Position numbers and translations under genes: made by a program
Assembly: GCA_021154885.1 (NCBI GenBank)
Contig: JAJKHS010000001.1
Span: forward strand, 62,001 to 126,000
Direction of reading: 5' to 3'
Length of the DNA stretch: 64,000 bases
Source: Thermoanaerobaculum sp.
Lineage (GTDB): Bacteria; Acidobacteriota; Thermoanaerobaculia; Multivoradales; UBA5704
In this document: positions 39,396 to 48,761 of the stretch, one piece after another
Numbering within the stretch: the first letter of the stretch is position 1
Layout of the letters: every line of letters begins with the position of its first letter
The notes under the pieces: generated by a model
Told to the model about the DNA's origin: nothing
The model's input: the letters and a program-made list of their open reading frames with translations, nothing else
Databases searched by the model: none

Positions 39396-41393
39396 GTGCC
39401 CGCCTCCCAGGACCACGTCGCTCCGGACGCTCCGACGGGGGTGGACCTCGTCGCCGGCGGTGCCACGTTCAAGGTCTGGGCGCCGACCGCGGACGCCGTC
39501 TATCTCGCGTGGCGCACCGCTGGCCAGCCGAAGCCGGAAGCGCGGCGGCCCGGGGAGGAGAGCCGGCTCGTCCGCGACGCGAATGGACATTGGACCGGCT
39601 TCTTTCCCGGCGTGACCGATGGCTCGCTCTACCAGTTCTGGACCGTCGGTCCGGCGGGGGAGGGGTACAAGCGCGACCCCCGTGCCCGCGAGTTGGAGAG
39701 GAACGGCTACCCCGAGGTCGACTGCGTCGTCCGCGGACCCGGCGACTACCCCTGGCACGACGACGGCTTCAGGCCGCCGGTTCCCAACAATCTGATCCTC
39801 TATCAGCTCCACATCGGCGTCTTCTACGCCAGCCGGGACGGGCAGGACATCCGCCATGGGCGGGTCAGCAAGTTCCTCGACGTGCTCGGCCGGCTGGAGT
39901 ACCTGGCGGAGCTCGGCGTCAACGCCATTCAGCCCCTGCCGGTGGTGGAGTGGCAGGGGATGCTCAGCCGCGGCTACAACAACACGGATTTCTTTTCACC
40001 GGAGACCGATTACACCCTCTCGCCCACCGAGCTGGGGCCCTACGTCGAGCAGGTCAACGAGCTGCTGCGCAGGAAAGGCTGCTCCGAGCTGAAAGCTGAG
40101 GTGCTGCACAGCCAGGTCCACCAGCTCAAGGCGCTGATCGACCTGTGCCACGTCTACGGCCTGGCGGTGATCCTCGACGTGGTCTACAACCACGCCGGCG
40201 GCCCGTTCGACGGGGAGAGCCTGCGCTTCTTCGACCGGCCGCTGAACCACGAGTGGTGGGACCCGGACACCTACTTCATCGGCGGCGACGGCTGGGCCGG
40301 CGGGCGAATCTTCGATTATCACAATTCCGAGGTGCGCCAATTCCTCGTCGACAACGCCCGGCTATTCCTCGACGAATTCCACGCCGACGGTTTCCGCTAT
40401 GACGAGGTGAGCGTCATCCGCAACAACGACGGCAGCGGCTTCTGCCGCGAGCTGACGACGGCGCTCCGCGCGCAGAAGCCCGGCGCCCTTCACGTCGCCG
40501 AGTATTGGAACGACGACCGCGCCACGGCCGTCCTCCCCGTGCCGTGGGGCCTGGGCTTCGACGCCGCGTTGCACGACGGCCTGCGCAAGACCGTGCGCGG
40601 CGCCCTCGCCGCGGCTGCGGGCGGCCAGTCCGCCTTCGTCGATCTCGACCCGGTGCGCGGCGCTCTGCAACGCCCCGCCGGTTTCCCGGCCTCCTGGCAG
40701 GCCGTCGTCCACCTTGAAAATCACGATCTGGTGGACGGCGACCGCGACGACCCGAGCAAGATCGAGCCCCGCATCCCGGCCCTGGCCCACTGGGACGACC
40801 GCCGCGACTGGCTGGCGCGCAGCCGCTCGCGAGTGGCGACCGGCCTGCTGCTGACCGCGCCAGGAATCCCCATGCTGTTCATGGGCGAGGAGTTTCTCGA
40901 GGACAAGCCGTGGCACAACGACCCGCACCGCGACGACCTGCTGATCCACTGGGCGGGCCTCGACGCCCCCGGTCCCATGCGGGACTTCCTGCGCTTCACC
41001 CGCGAGCTCTGCCGGCTGCGCCGTCACCACCCGGCGTTGCGGGGGGAGGGGCTCAACGCCTATTTCAACCACAACGCCGACCGAGTCCTCGCCTTCCAGC
41101 GCTGGGCCGAGGGGGTCGGGCGGGACGTGATCGTCGTCGCCTCGCTGCACGAGACGACGCACTGGAGCTATCCGCTGCCCTTCCCCGTGGGCGGCTTCTG
41201 GCACGAGGTCTTCAACAGCGACGCCTATGACAGTTTGCCTGAGGACGGCAGCTACAATCCGAATACGGCAGGTAACACCGGAGGGGTGACTGTCGACGGC
41301 CCGCCGCTCCAGGGCTGCGTGGCGTCGGCGCGCATCGTGATCCCGGCGAATGGGCTGCTGGTGTTCGCGCGGGACCTCGGTGATCCGGGGTAG
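39396..41393 (+). CDS. GH13 alpha-glucan-active enzyme
   Basis: 665 residues, start GTG 39396 (uncertain, no clear ribosome site). An N-terminal CBM48-like domain (GGATFKVWAPTADAVYLAWR, LYQFWTVGP) precedes a GH13 barrel: VILDVVYNHAGG (region I), ADGFRYDEVSVI with the nucleophile Asp (region II), LHVAEYWND with the acid Glu (region III) and VHLENHDLVDGD (region IV). The architecture is that of branching enzymes or maltooligosyltrehalose trehalohydrolase; I cannot decide between them. No trehalose or glycogen genes are adjacent. Confidence 0.88.
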   Translation: MPASQDHVAPDAPTGVDLVAGGATFKVWAPTADAVYLAWRTAGQPKPEARRPGEESRLVRDANGHWTGFFPGVTDGSLYQFWTVGPAGEGYKRDPRARELERNGYPEVDCVVRGPGDYPWHDDGFRPPVPNNLILYQLHIGVFYASRDGQDIRHGRVSKFLDVLGRLEYLAELGVNAIQPLPVVEWQGMLSRGYNNTDFFSPETDYTLSPTELGPYVEQVNELLRRKGCSELKAEVLHSQVHQLKALIDLCHVYGLAVILDVVYNHAGGPFDGESLRFFDRPLNHEWWDPDTYFIGGDGWAGGRIFDYHNSEVRQFLVDNARLFLDEFHADGFRYDEVSVIRNNDGSGFCRELTTALRAQKPGALHVAEYWNDDRATAVLPVPWGLGFDAALHDGLRKTVRGALAAAAGGQSAFVDLDPVRGALQRPAGFPASWQAVVHLENHDLVDGDRDDPSKIEPRIPALAHWDDRRDWLARSRSRVATGLLLTAPGIPMLFMGEEFLEDKPWHNDPHRDDLLIHWAGLDAPGPMRDFLRFTRELCRLRRHHPALRGEGLNAYFNHNADRVLAFQRWAEGVGRDVIVVASLHETTHWSYPLPFPVGGFWHEVFNSDAYDSLPEDGSYNPNTAGNTGGVTVDGPPLQGCVASARIVIPANGLLVFARDLGDPG

Positions 41394-41413
41394 GAGCCTG
41401 CGCCGCAGACAGC

Positions 41414-41493
41414 CGAAGCAGGGACAGCAGGGACGACAGGGACAACAGGCACGAGGAAAGCTCGATCTCGGTGTTCGTCCCTGCTGTCCCTCC
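41414..41493. repeat. Inverted 9-bp-period repeat, locus 2
   Basis: Units GCAGGGACA, GCAGGGACG and ACAGGGACA (41417-41446) face the complementary GTCCCTGCTGTCCCTCC (41477-41493) across a short loop. It lies just upstream of the HopA1-like gene, so it may form a structured 5' leader or a terminator of the GH13 gene. Confidence 0.75.
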
Positions 41494-41510
41494 TTCGCTA
41501 TCATGCGCCA

Positions 41511-42674
41511 ATGCGCCCCCTCCGCGACCAGCAGCTCCTCACGCGCGACCTGCGCGCCAATCCCCGGTACGAGCTGGTGCCGTTCGACCGGTTGGAGCCG
41601 GAGCTACGTCGGACGTTGACGAATCTGGAGCAGGACCCCGGCTTCTATGGCGTCCTGCGTCCCGCTGGCCCTGCGCCGCTGAGCCTCAAGTCCGTGGACC
41701 GCGACACGGCCCTCCTCTTCCTCACCCTGCGCGAGCCGGGGCCGCTGCCCGCTTACGTCCGCCGCATGTCCGGCGAGGCCGCACGCGTGGCAGCCCAGCT
41801 CGTGGCGGACGGCATCCTGGAGATCGCGACCGGCGAGGACGGGTTCGTCTCCGGCGCTGCTGCCTTCGGCCTGCTGTGGGAGGAGGGTGTCGAGGGGCGC
41901 GGCGGCCGGCTGGCGGAGCTCTCGCTCGCCGCCCTGCGCTACGGCCAGGCGCTCGCCATCGCCGATCCCCTGCGGCTGTCGCTGCGCCTCTATGGCTTCA
42001 ACCGCCGGCCCCTCACCCCGGCCTGGAAGCGGCTGCTTCCCGACGCCGCGGCCGTCGAGCGGCATCTGGGGATCGGCCCGGGTGGCCCCCATCGCCGGCT
42101 GCTGGAACAGGGATGGTCGCGGCTGTCCGGGACCTCCGACGCCTGGCTGAGCTGGCGCCGGCGGGGGAGCAACGGCTCCGGCAGCCTCTCGGGCAAGGGC
42201 GCCACCTGGAAGCTCTTCATCAGTCCCGCGCCCGAGGCCCTCGCGGACGGCTTCGGCCGCATCCTCGAAGCCCTGGCCGCAGCGCGCGTTCCCCAGTTCA
42301 AGGTCGGCACGGATGCCGCCGGCCTGCTGCGGCCGGACAAGATCGTCGCCTACTTCGACAGCTTCGAGCGGCTCGCCGCGGCGGCGGACGCGGTGACGGA
42401 GCGCCTCGCCGGCACGCCGGCCCAGGGCGTCCCCTTCACTTCGGAGATCGGCGGCGACGGCCTCCTCTCCTGGGGCGTCGATCCGCCCACGGACCCGTCG
42501 GGCGAGAGCTGGCGCCTGTGGCTCACCCACCGGCTGGCAGTGGCCCTGCTCGCTGGCAAGAACGCGGAGGGCTCCGGCGTCGAGCCCTGGCGTTTCGCCC
42601 TCGAGCGCCTCCGCCTGGAGGGCGTGGACACCGACACCTGGACGCCGGGCGGCCGGCTCTTTCGCGAGGACTGA
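41511..42674 (+). CDS. HopA1-like protein, candidate lanthipeptide lyase
   Basis: 387 residues. The N-terminal half is a helical/winged segment (DTALLFLTLREPGPLPAYVRR, ARVAAQLVADGILEI). The C-terminal half reads ATWKLFISPAPEALADGFGRI, VPQFKVGTDAAGLLRPDKIVAYFDS, GVPFTSEIGGDGLLSWGVDPP and GESWRLWLTHRLAVALL. This order of K-x-YI.P, FK, R-x-DK-V-YF and VPFT resembles the HopA1 effector family, which includes the LxmY-type lyases of class V lanthipeptide pathways. It ends 3 bp before the kinase-LanC gene and is probably coupled to it. Alternative: another RiPP partner of unknown activity. The HopA1 match is from memory. Confidence 0.6.
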   Translation: MRPLRDQQLLTRDLRANPRYELVPFDRLEPELRRTLTNLEQDPGFYGVLRPAGPAPLSLKSVDRDTALLFLTLREPGPLPAYVRRMSGEAARVAAQLVADGILEIATGEDGFVSGAAAFGLLWEEGVEGRGGRLAELSLAALRYGQALAIADPLRLSLRLYGFNRRPLTPAWKRLLPDAAAVERHLGIGPGGPHRRLLEQGWSRLSGTSDAWLSWRRRGSNGSGSLSGKGATWKLFISPAPEALADGFGRILEALAAARVPQFKVGTDAAGLLRPDKIVAYFDSFERLAAAADAVTERLAGTPAQGVPFTSEIGGDGLLSWGVDPPTDPSGESWRLWLTHRLAVALLAGKNAEGSGVEPWRFALERLRLEGVDTDTWTPGGRLFRED

Positions 42675-42677
42675 CCC

Positions 42678-45053
42678 ATGGCCATCACCGATGCCCTGGT
42701 CCTCCCTGCTGACGTCCTCCTGATTCCCGTCGCCGAGCTGCCGGATGAGCTGCGCGGCCAGCTCCACTGCGAAACCGGGGACTATGCCGTCACCCGCCCC
42801 CGTTCGCGCACGCCCTCGCGCGTCGTCGACGCCCAGGCCGCCGAGCTGCTCGCCGAGTTCAAATCGCCGCGCACCATCGTCGAAGCCGTCCTGCGCTACA
42901 GCCTGGCGCGCAAGGTCGATCCCGAGGAGACCCTGGAGCAGGCCTATCCGCTGCTGCAAGGACTCGTGGGCTCCGGCTTCCTGGTGCCCGAAGGGGAAGC
43001 CGGCGCCGAGGGCATCCACCCCTCGCTCAATCCGGGCGACGAGATCGCCGGCTTCGAGGTGCTGGAGTGCATCCAGGGGCTGGAGGACACGGAGCTGTAT
43101 CAGGTCCGGGGAGTGGCTGGCGTGGCCGCCCTCAAGATCGAGCGCCCCGCCGCGGCCGGCAAGACCGGCCTCTTCGAGCGTGAGGCCGCCATCCTGGAGC
43201 ATCTGAACGGCGACGGCACGCCGCGCCTGCTGGCCGCGGGCGAGACCGGCGGCCGGCGGTATCTGGCCATCGAGTGGCTGCCGGGAGTGGACGCCGCCAC
43301 CGCCGCGGACGGGCTGCGGCGCGCCGGCGACCGCGCCGGCCTGCTCGCGCTCTGCCGCGCCATCGCCCGCGCCTACGCCGGCCTCCACGGCCGCGGCGTG
43401 ATTCACGGCGACATCCACCCGCGCAACGTGCTGATGGCCGCCGGCGGCGCCGTCCGCCTGATCGATTTCGGCATCGCACGCTGGGACGCCGCCCCCGCGG
43501 CCCACGCCCGCATCTGGCGCGGCGGCGTCGCCTTCTACTTCGAGCCCGAGTACGCCGCCGCTGCCCGCGCCGGGGCCGCGCCGCCCGAAGCCTCGGCGCC
43601 CGGCGAGCAGTACGGCCTGGCCGTGCTGATCTATCAATTGGCGGCCGGCATCCACTATCGCGATTTCTCCCTGGAAAAAAACGAGATGTTGCGCCAGATC
43701 GCCGAGGAGCCGCCGCTCTCCTTCGCGGAGCGGGGGATCGCTCCCTGGCCGGACCTCGAAGCCGTTCTCGCGCGATCTTTGAGCAAGGCTCCCGGCGATC
43801 GTTTCGCCTCGCTGGCCGAGCTCGCGGCGGCGCTCGATCAGGTGGGGCTGGACGGCGAGCGGCCGGCCGGCAAGGACCGCGCGGCGCCGCTCGAGGCCCT
43901 GCTCGCCCGCGTGCTCCAGCGCATCGGCTCCGAGAGCCCGCTGCTCGCCACCGGCCTTCCCGAAGCTCCCCGCGGCTCGGTCACCTACGGGTCCGCCGGC
44001 ATCTCCTATGCCTGCTATCGCATCGCCCAGACGCGCGAGGACGCGGGTCTCCTCTCCCTCGCCGATCTCTGGGCCACGCGAGCCCTGCGCGACGTCGACC
44101 GGGAAAACTCTTTCTACAACCCCGAAATCGGCATCACTCCGGAGGTCGTGGGCCGCGTCTCCCCGTACCACACCGCCAGCGGCCTCTTCTGCGTCCAAGC
44201 CCTGGTCTCCCACGCTCAAGGGGACGGGGGATCGCAGCGCGAGGCCGTCGCCGCCTTCCTCGCCGGAGCCCAGTGCGATCATTGCGACAATCCCGACCTG
44301 ACGCTCGGCCGCTCGGGGGTCCTGCTCACCGCCTCCATGCTCCTCGACACCCTGACGGGTGAAGCGAGCGCCGGCCTCCGGCGCGAGTTGACCGCCGTCG
44401 GCGACGAGCTCCTCGCGGGGCTCTGGAGCGAGCTCGACGCCCAGCCGCCCATCGCCCGCTGCGACCGGCTGGCCAACCTGGGGATCGCTCACGGCTGGGC
44501 CGGCTACCTCTACGCCACCCTTCGCTGGTGCCGTTCCGCCGGAACCGACCGGCCGGGCCGGCTGGAGGAGCGGCTCGCGGAGCTGGCGGCGATTGCCCAG
44601 CCCTGGGGACGCGGCCTGCGCTGGCGCTGGTACGGAGTGGAGGCGGGTCACCGCCGCCACGCGGGCACCATGCCCGGCTGGTGCAACGGCAGCGCCGGCT
44701 TCGTCTTCCTCTGGACCCTGGCCCACCGCGAGTTGGGGGACCCCGCCTTCCGTGGTCTCGCCGAAGGCGCCGCCTGGAACGCCTGGGAGTCTCCCGAAGG
44801 GGGAGGCAGCCTCTGCTGCGGCCTCGGCGGTCGCGCCTACGCCCTGCTCAACCTCCACCGCCACGGCGGCGGCCCGGAGTGGCTCGCCCGCGCCCGCGAC
44901 CTCGCCAACCGCGCGGCCCTGGAGATCGAAAGGGCCGCCGAGCGGGAGGACAGCCTTTATAAAGGAACGATCGGCGTCGCCCTCCTCGCCGCCGACCTCG
45001 CCCGGCCGGAGACGGCGGCGATGCCCTTCTTCGAGGACGAGGGGTGGTGCTAG
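42678..45053 (+). CDS. PqqD-like / protein kinase / LanC fusion synthetase
   Basis: 791 residues with three parts. Residues 25-105 resemble a PqqD/RRE leader-binding domain (DYAVTRPRSRTPSRVVDAQA, TIVEAVLRYSL). Residues 115-395 are a Ser/Thr-kinase-like domain: VAALKIERP, VIHGDIHPRNVLM (near 243) and LIDFGIARW (near 261). Residues 410-790 are a LanC barrel with Cys in PGWCNGSAGF (near 669) and SLCCGLGGRA (near 712), where the usual CHG is CCG. Class III/IV synthetases have lyase-kinase-LanC; here the lyase domain is missing, which the upstream HopA1-like protein may supply. It likely phosphorylates Ser/Thr and cyclises to lanthionine. Confidence 0.85.
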   Translation: MAITDALVLPADVLLIPVAELPDELRGQLHCETGDYAVTRPRSRTPSRVVDAQAAELLAEFKSPRTIVEAVLRYSLARKVDPEETLEQAYPLLQGLVGSGFLVPEGEAGAEGIHPSLNPGDEIAGFEVLECIQGLEDTELYQVRGVAGVAALKIERPAAAGKTGLFEREAAILEHLNGDGTPRLLAAGETGGRRYLAIEWLPGVDAATAADGLRRAGDRAGLLALCRAIARAYAGLHGRGVIHGDIHPRNVLMAAGGAVRLIDFGIARWDAAPAAHARIWRGGVAFYFEPEYAAAARAGAAPPEASAPGEQYGLAVLIYQLAAGIHYRDFSLEKNEMLRQIAEEPPLSFAERGIAPWPDLEAVLARSLSKAPGDRFASLAELAAALDQVGLDGERPAGKDRAAPLEALLARVLQRIGSESPLLATGLPEAPRGSVTYGSAGISYACYRIAQTREDAGLLSLADLWATRALRDVDRENSFYNPEIGITPEVVGRVSPYHTASGLFCVQALVSHAQGDGGSQREAVAAFLAGAQCDHCDNPDLTLGRSGVLLTASMLLDTLTGEASAGLRRELTAVGDELLAGLWSELDAQPPIARCDRLANLGIAHGWAGYLYATLRWCRSAGTDRPGRLEERLAELAAIAQPWGRGLRWRWYGVEAGHRRHAGTMPGWCNGSAGFVFLWTLAHRELGDPAFRGLAEGAAWNAWESPEGGGSLCCGLGGRAYALLNLHRHGGGPEWLARARDLANRAALEIERAAEREDSLYKGTIGVALLAADLARPETAAMPFFEDEGWC

Positions 45054-45080
45054 ACTCTCCCCTGGGAGGAAGGACCCACC

Positions 45081-45368
45081 ATGTGCAGAAGCATCAAGCC
45101 CCTGTTCAACTTCGAGCCGCCCGTCACCGACGACGAGATCCGCAAGGCCTCCCTGCAGTTCGTGCGGAAGATCAGCGGCTTCACCAAACCCTCCAAGGCC
45201 AATGAAGCCGCTTTCGAGACGGCGGTCGAGCAGATCTCCGACGCCGCCCATACCCTGCTCGCCTCGCTGGTCTCCAACGGCACGCCGCGCAATCGTGAGG
45301 TCGAGGCGGTCAAGGCTCGGGCTCGGGCAGCGCGCCGGTTTGCGGACGACACCGCCCGAGCGACCTAG
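45081..45368 (+). CDS. DUF2277 family protein
   Basis: 95 residues, ATG 45081 behind GGGAGGA. The sequence MCRSIKPLFNFEPPVTDDEI followed by SLQFVRKISGFTKPS and NEAAFETAVEQI is the strongly conserved DUF2277 pattern. Function is not known. The family is widespread and housekeeping-like, so its place 27 bp after the synthetase may be chance. Confidence 0.93.
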   Translation: MCRSIKPLFNFEPPVTDDEIRKASLQFVRKISGFTKPSKANEAAFETAVEQISDAAHTLLASLVSNGTPRNREVEAVKARARAARRFADDTARAT

Positions 45369-45588
45369 CTGGGCGAGAGGCCCTGGACGGCGGCCGCGGC
45401 GCCGATCGGGCCGATCAGCACACGCAATGCTGGCCGTCGTCGTCGGCGAGATGGCAATCCGTCGCGTCTAATTCTTGCCGCAAACAGTATAGCTTGGATC
45501 GGCGCATCTGACCGACGCCAAAATTGGAGGTGCCGGGCAGGTAGGTGTCCGGGACGCCGTCACCGTCGGTGTCGACGAGCAGGAAGCC

Positions 45589-46203
45589 CTAGACCTTGTT
45601 GCCGCTCTGCGCCGGCACGCTCTCCCAACGCTGGTTCGGAAGCGGCGGGAACCGCACGATCTTCCGGACTTCCAGCGGCTCGGTCGCGGGCCGGCCGACC
45701 GGTGTGAACGAGATCTTTATGTTGACGGAGATGGGAGCTAGGAACCGGCCGCCGGCGGCGTTCTCGCGGATGATCCGCATGCGGGTGACGGGCTGCTCGC
45801 CGTCGAGATTGACCTTGGCGATGAACTGGCCGCAGGCCGTCTGGACCGGTGCGATGCTCTGGAAGTTGAGCGAGCGGACCTGCAGGCGGGTCTGGGCCAC
45901 CCCGTTCTTGTTGAACACGGCGTCGTCGAGGCGCTGGACGATGGTGTCGGTCTTCTCCAGCTTTCCGGGAACGTTGGTGGCGACGGGAACCCCCTTGAAG
46001 CCGATCCGACCGGTGAACGGCTCCGACTTGTTGCAGAAGAATCCGGCGGGAATCGGGGTCTTCGAGAAATCGGCGTAGGTGGCTCCGTTTGCCACCGTAC
46101 GCCACAGGTCGACCCCGTTGTAGATCACGTGGTCTGCGGCAAACGCCGGGACCGCAAGCAGGGCGGTCAGCACGACCACCAGACACAGTGGGAGCTTCTT
46201 CAT
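45589..46203 (-). CDS. Secreted protein, with in-frame downstream extension
   Basis: 204 residues from ATG 46203 (GAGGAGG upstream). Signal peptide KLPLCLVVVLTALLAVPAFA, then a beta-rich domain: VDLWRTVANGATYADFS, NVPGKLEKTDTIVQRLDDAVF, VRSLNFQSIAPVQTACGQF and VRKIVRFPPLPNQRW. It ends at TAG 45591-45589. The same frame then stays open for 57 codons, including VDTDGDGVPDTY and CHLADDDGQHCVC, to TGA 45417-45415. The gene may have lost its C-terminus by a point mutation or a sequencing error. Family not recognised. Confidence 0.75.
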   Translation of the reverse strand: MKKLPLCLVVVLTALLAVPAFAADHVIYNGVDLWRTVANGATYADFSKTPIPAGFFCNKSEPFTGRIGFKGVPVATNVPGKLEKTDTIVQRLDDAVFNKNGVAQTRLQVRSLNFQSIAPVQTACGQFIAKVNLDGEQPVTRMRIIRENAAGGRFLAPISVNIKISFTPVGRPATEPLEVRKIVRFPPLPNQRWESVPAQSGNKV

Positions 46204-46518
46204 AGACTTGTCCTCCTCAAAGGGAGTCGCGAAGAGTTTCGGATCTCCTAATACACTGGTGCGCCGCGGCGCCGTTCCCGAGCCGGGCCGGAACCGGACT
46301 CCTGTTCCGGAGCCCGGCGGCCCTGGGGTCTCTTTGCCATGATTCAGGTCCGAATACCATGATCTGAAGGCCGCCCACCTCACCGCTCCCAATCCCTGTC
46401 GGTGCGATGAAATCCCTGAGGAATCGGGGTTTACCTGGTTTCGCCGTCGCCCGTCTTCGCCTGTTTTGGTGTGGCACCCGGATTGCGCTATGGGTCTGGC
46501 ATCAAAAAGGAGAATTCC

Positions 46519-48333
46519 ATGAGACGAGAGACTTTGAGAGCAGGGTTAGGATGGCGAGCCGCTGCGATGGGCAGCCTTCTCTGTCTTGTAGCGGCGCCGC
46601 AACTCCTCGCTGGAAAGTTGCCTCCGCCCCCACCTCCCGGGTTAGGCGCCAGGATCTTTGGCACGGGAGGTCCAGTGACCCTCTCGTTTGTGCCGGCCGA
46701 TGCAGAGATCACTTGGAACGTTGACGTTATCTCATGCGGCTCGAAGGGCTGTTTGGTAAAAATTGGCGACAATCGCGTCAGCACCACCGTCACTTTGGGA
46801 ACGATTGACAAGGGACAGGAAATCCGGGTCTTCATACACTCCAGTCAACCTGGAACTCACGGTTTTGAGAGTGGCCCGGCGTCTCGGAACATCTACGATC
46901 AACTGGCCCATGCCATCGTGATCCAGAAGATGGATAAGCTTTCGGTCGCGTTCGAGGACACGGATGGTTGGGGTGACCACGACTTCAACGACGTCGTCCT
47001 GGAGCTCGAAGGCGCCAGGATGGAAGCTCCCTTCACAGGAGTGCCGATCAGTCCCTCCGCGGGCTCCAATTTCGCTTTCAACCCGAGCGGGGGAGTCGAC
47101 GTCACCCCCATCCTCGTAGGAGATCGCAGCGGAGCTTCGATCACGCTCGGTGAAGCGGACGGGTGGCAGGGCACGGTCGATTTCGACGGCCATGCGCCGA
47201 GCGCCCAACTCACCTACGCCGTGCAGAGCGCTTCCGGGCTGCCGGACCTCGTCGCTTCGCACACCACCTCCGCCGACGGGTGGACCGATCTCGCGCTGAG
47301 CTTTCCCCGCGCCACCGGGAGAGCTACGCTTCAGGTCGATGCCTTCCTTGCCGGCCAGAAAGTGGCCTCCTCGCAGGTGCAGCCCGGGCCGGATCATTCA
47401 CTGACCTTCGCTCCCCTGCGGTTCCTGGACGCCCGGAAGGCCAAGACGATCACGGTCCGGAAGAGCACGCTCGCCACGACCGCCGGGCCCATCTCTCAGG
47501 AGCGGGTCGGGATCGCGACGGGCGCGACGCAGGGAGAGATCACAGGATTCGGCAACGTCTCCTTCGACGCTCTCGAGCTGACGTTCAGCGACGGCGGATT
47601 CCCAACCTCCGGCTTCTCTGAGGTGAGCTTCAGCGCATCCCCTGGGGCCTCGCTGACCGTGGAAGACGATCAGAGCCTGTCCGTCTTCCACCAGCTTCAT
47701 CGCGCGCTCGACGGCGGCGTATTCGAGGCTGGCGGTGGGACTCTGACGTTGCAACACGGCGTGGCCGCGGATGAGGACCCCGGCGTTGCCATCGCCCTCG
47801 CCGACGTCGAAGCCTTCGATCTCACCTGGTCGCCTTTCCTTCCGCTCGGCCTCACCGCGAGCGGCTCCTCCGTGGAGGTCAATACCCGCGGCACGGTGAA
47901 GGGAGTTACCGATCAGGACCTCGGCACCCTGCGCGTCACGCAGTTGACGATGGCCGACACCGACGCCGAGATCACTGCGGATTACTCCGCGATCGGCTCG
48001 CCGACTCAACGCATTCTTCTCTACGATCAGGGGCATCTCGTCGCGGACGTGACCGGTCATACCGGAGCCGCGGCGCGCGCGCTGGCTTGGCCGACCGGCA
48101 TCGGTAAAGGTAATGTGATCCTCGGCTCACGGGTGCTTTACTACAGCCTTCCCTTTCCCGAAGATACGTGGATCCGCATCCCGGGAGGGCCATGGATGCG
48201 CGGCGACCGGTTGCTCGTTCTCGCCGAAAATCCGCAGGCAGACGTCGACTCGCTGTCGCAGCTCTCCCTGCGGACCACGAGCCTGCCGCCCATCACGTTG
48301 ACCGGCGAGGCTGTCACGCCCGTTACGCCCTGA
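46519..48333 (+). CDS. Secreted DUF4114-type protein
   Basis: 604 residues from ATG 46519 (AAGGAG upstream). A signal peptide (MGSLLCLVAAPQLLAG) is followed by a beta domain ending in VAFEDTDGWGDHDFNDVVLE, the Ca-binding DUF4114 signature (near residue 150). The C-terminal 400 residues are beta-rich with no recognised family. Probably extracellular or outer-surface. It is monocistronic. Confidence 0.82.
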   Translation: MRRETLRAGLGWRAAAMGSLLCLVAAPQLLAGKLPPPPPPGLGARIFGTGGPVTLSFVPADAEITWNVDVISCGSKGCLVKIGDNRVSTTVTLGTIDKGQEIRVFIHSSQPGTHGFESGPASRNIYDQLAHAIVIQKMDKLSVAFEDTDGWGDHDFNDVVLELEGARMEAPFTGVPISPSAGSNFAFNPSGGVDVTPILVGDRSGASITLGEADGWQGTVDFDGHAPSAQLTYAVQSASGLPDLVASHTTSADGWTDLALSFPRATGRATLQVDAFLAGQKVASSQVQPGPDHSLTFAPLRFLDARKAKTITVRKSTLATTAGPISQERVGIATGATQGEITGFGNVSFDALELTFSDGGFPTSGFSEVSFSASPGASLTVEDDQSLSVFHQLHRALDGGVFEAGGGTLTLQHGVAADEDPGVAIALADVEAFDLTWSPFLPLGLTASGSSVEVNTRGTVKGVTDQDLGTLRVTQLTMADTDAEITADYSAIGSPTQRILLYDQGHLVADVTGHTGAAARALAWPTGIGKGNVILGSRVLYYSLPFPEDTWIRIPGGPWMRGDRLLVLAENPQADVDSLSQLSLRTTSLPPITLTGEAVTPVTP

Positions 48334-48761
48334 TGGCTTGGCGAGAGCGACAGGAGTAAGATTGAGCGGATATTTCGGAGTATCCGTTCCAGGCCAAGTG
48401 GCCCGGAGCATTTATGGAAACCGTTACTGAACATGTCCCACCCGCAGCTTCTGCTACCCCTTCAACGCTCGCTGCGCCTGCCTCCCCTTCTGACGGGACG
48501 AGCGACTCCGGCCGGCCCGCGCAGACGGCCGGAGTCGCTCCGCCACGCGTGTGAACACCCCAAGGTAGCACCTCGAGATCCTCCCGCGATCCTTTTTGAA
48601 TAATCTTGCTGACCTTTGCCATTCGGGAAACTTTCCCCCCCGCGCAACGTTCTCCTCTCCGTGACTGAAAACCTGAGCACTTCGAGCACCAGGACGCGTT
48701 TTCCCTGACGGCCGTGGTGGCCGTCGGACGTCAAACCAACGGATCTGAGGAGGTCCACGAC
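48334..48761 (+). other. Intergenic region with a strong hairpin upstream of precursor 3
   Basis: 428 bp without a convincing gene. A perfect 14-bp inverted repeat, GAGCGACTCCGGCC (48500-48513) and its complement (48527-48540), forms a stable hairpin that may end the upstream transcript. The last part must hold the promoter of the precursor gene; GAGGAGG precedes its ATG. A 99-codon minus-strand frame at 48323-48622 lacks a ribosome site and was not accepted. Confidence 0.6.

Noticed and set aside
41511-42674. Reading this gene as a LanB/SpaB C-terminal (thiopeptide-type) protein
   Set aside because: The expected W.FIRY.DP..HLR motif is absent, whereas the order of motifs in the C-terminal half fits HopA1-like proteins better.
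41604-45251. 1215-codon minus-strand frame
   Set aside because: Antisense to the HopA1-like and kinase-LanC genes; composition is biased and no domain is visible.
48323-48622. 99-codon minus-strand frame in the gap before precursor 3
   Set aside because: No ribosome site, partly antisense to the end of the DUF4114 gene, and a strong palindrome runs through it.
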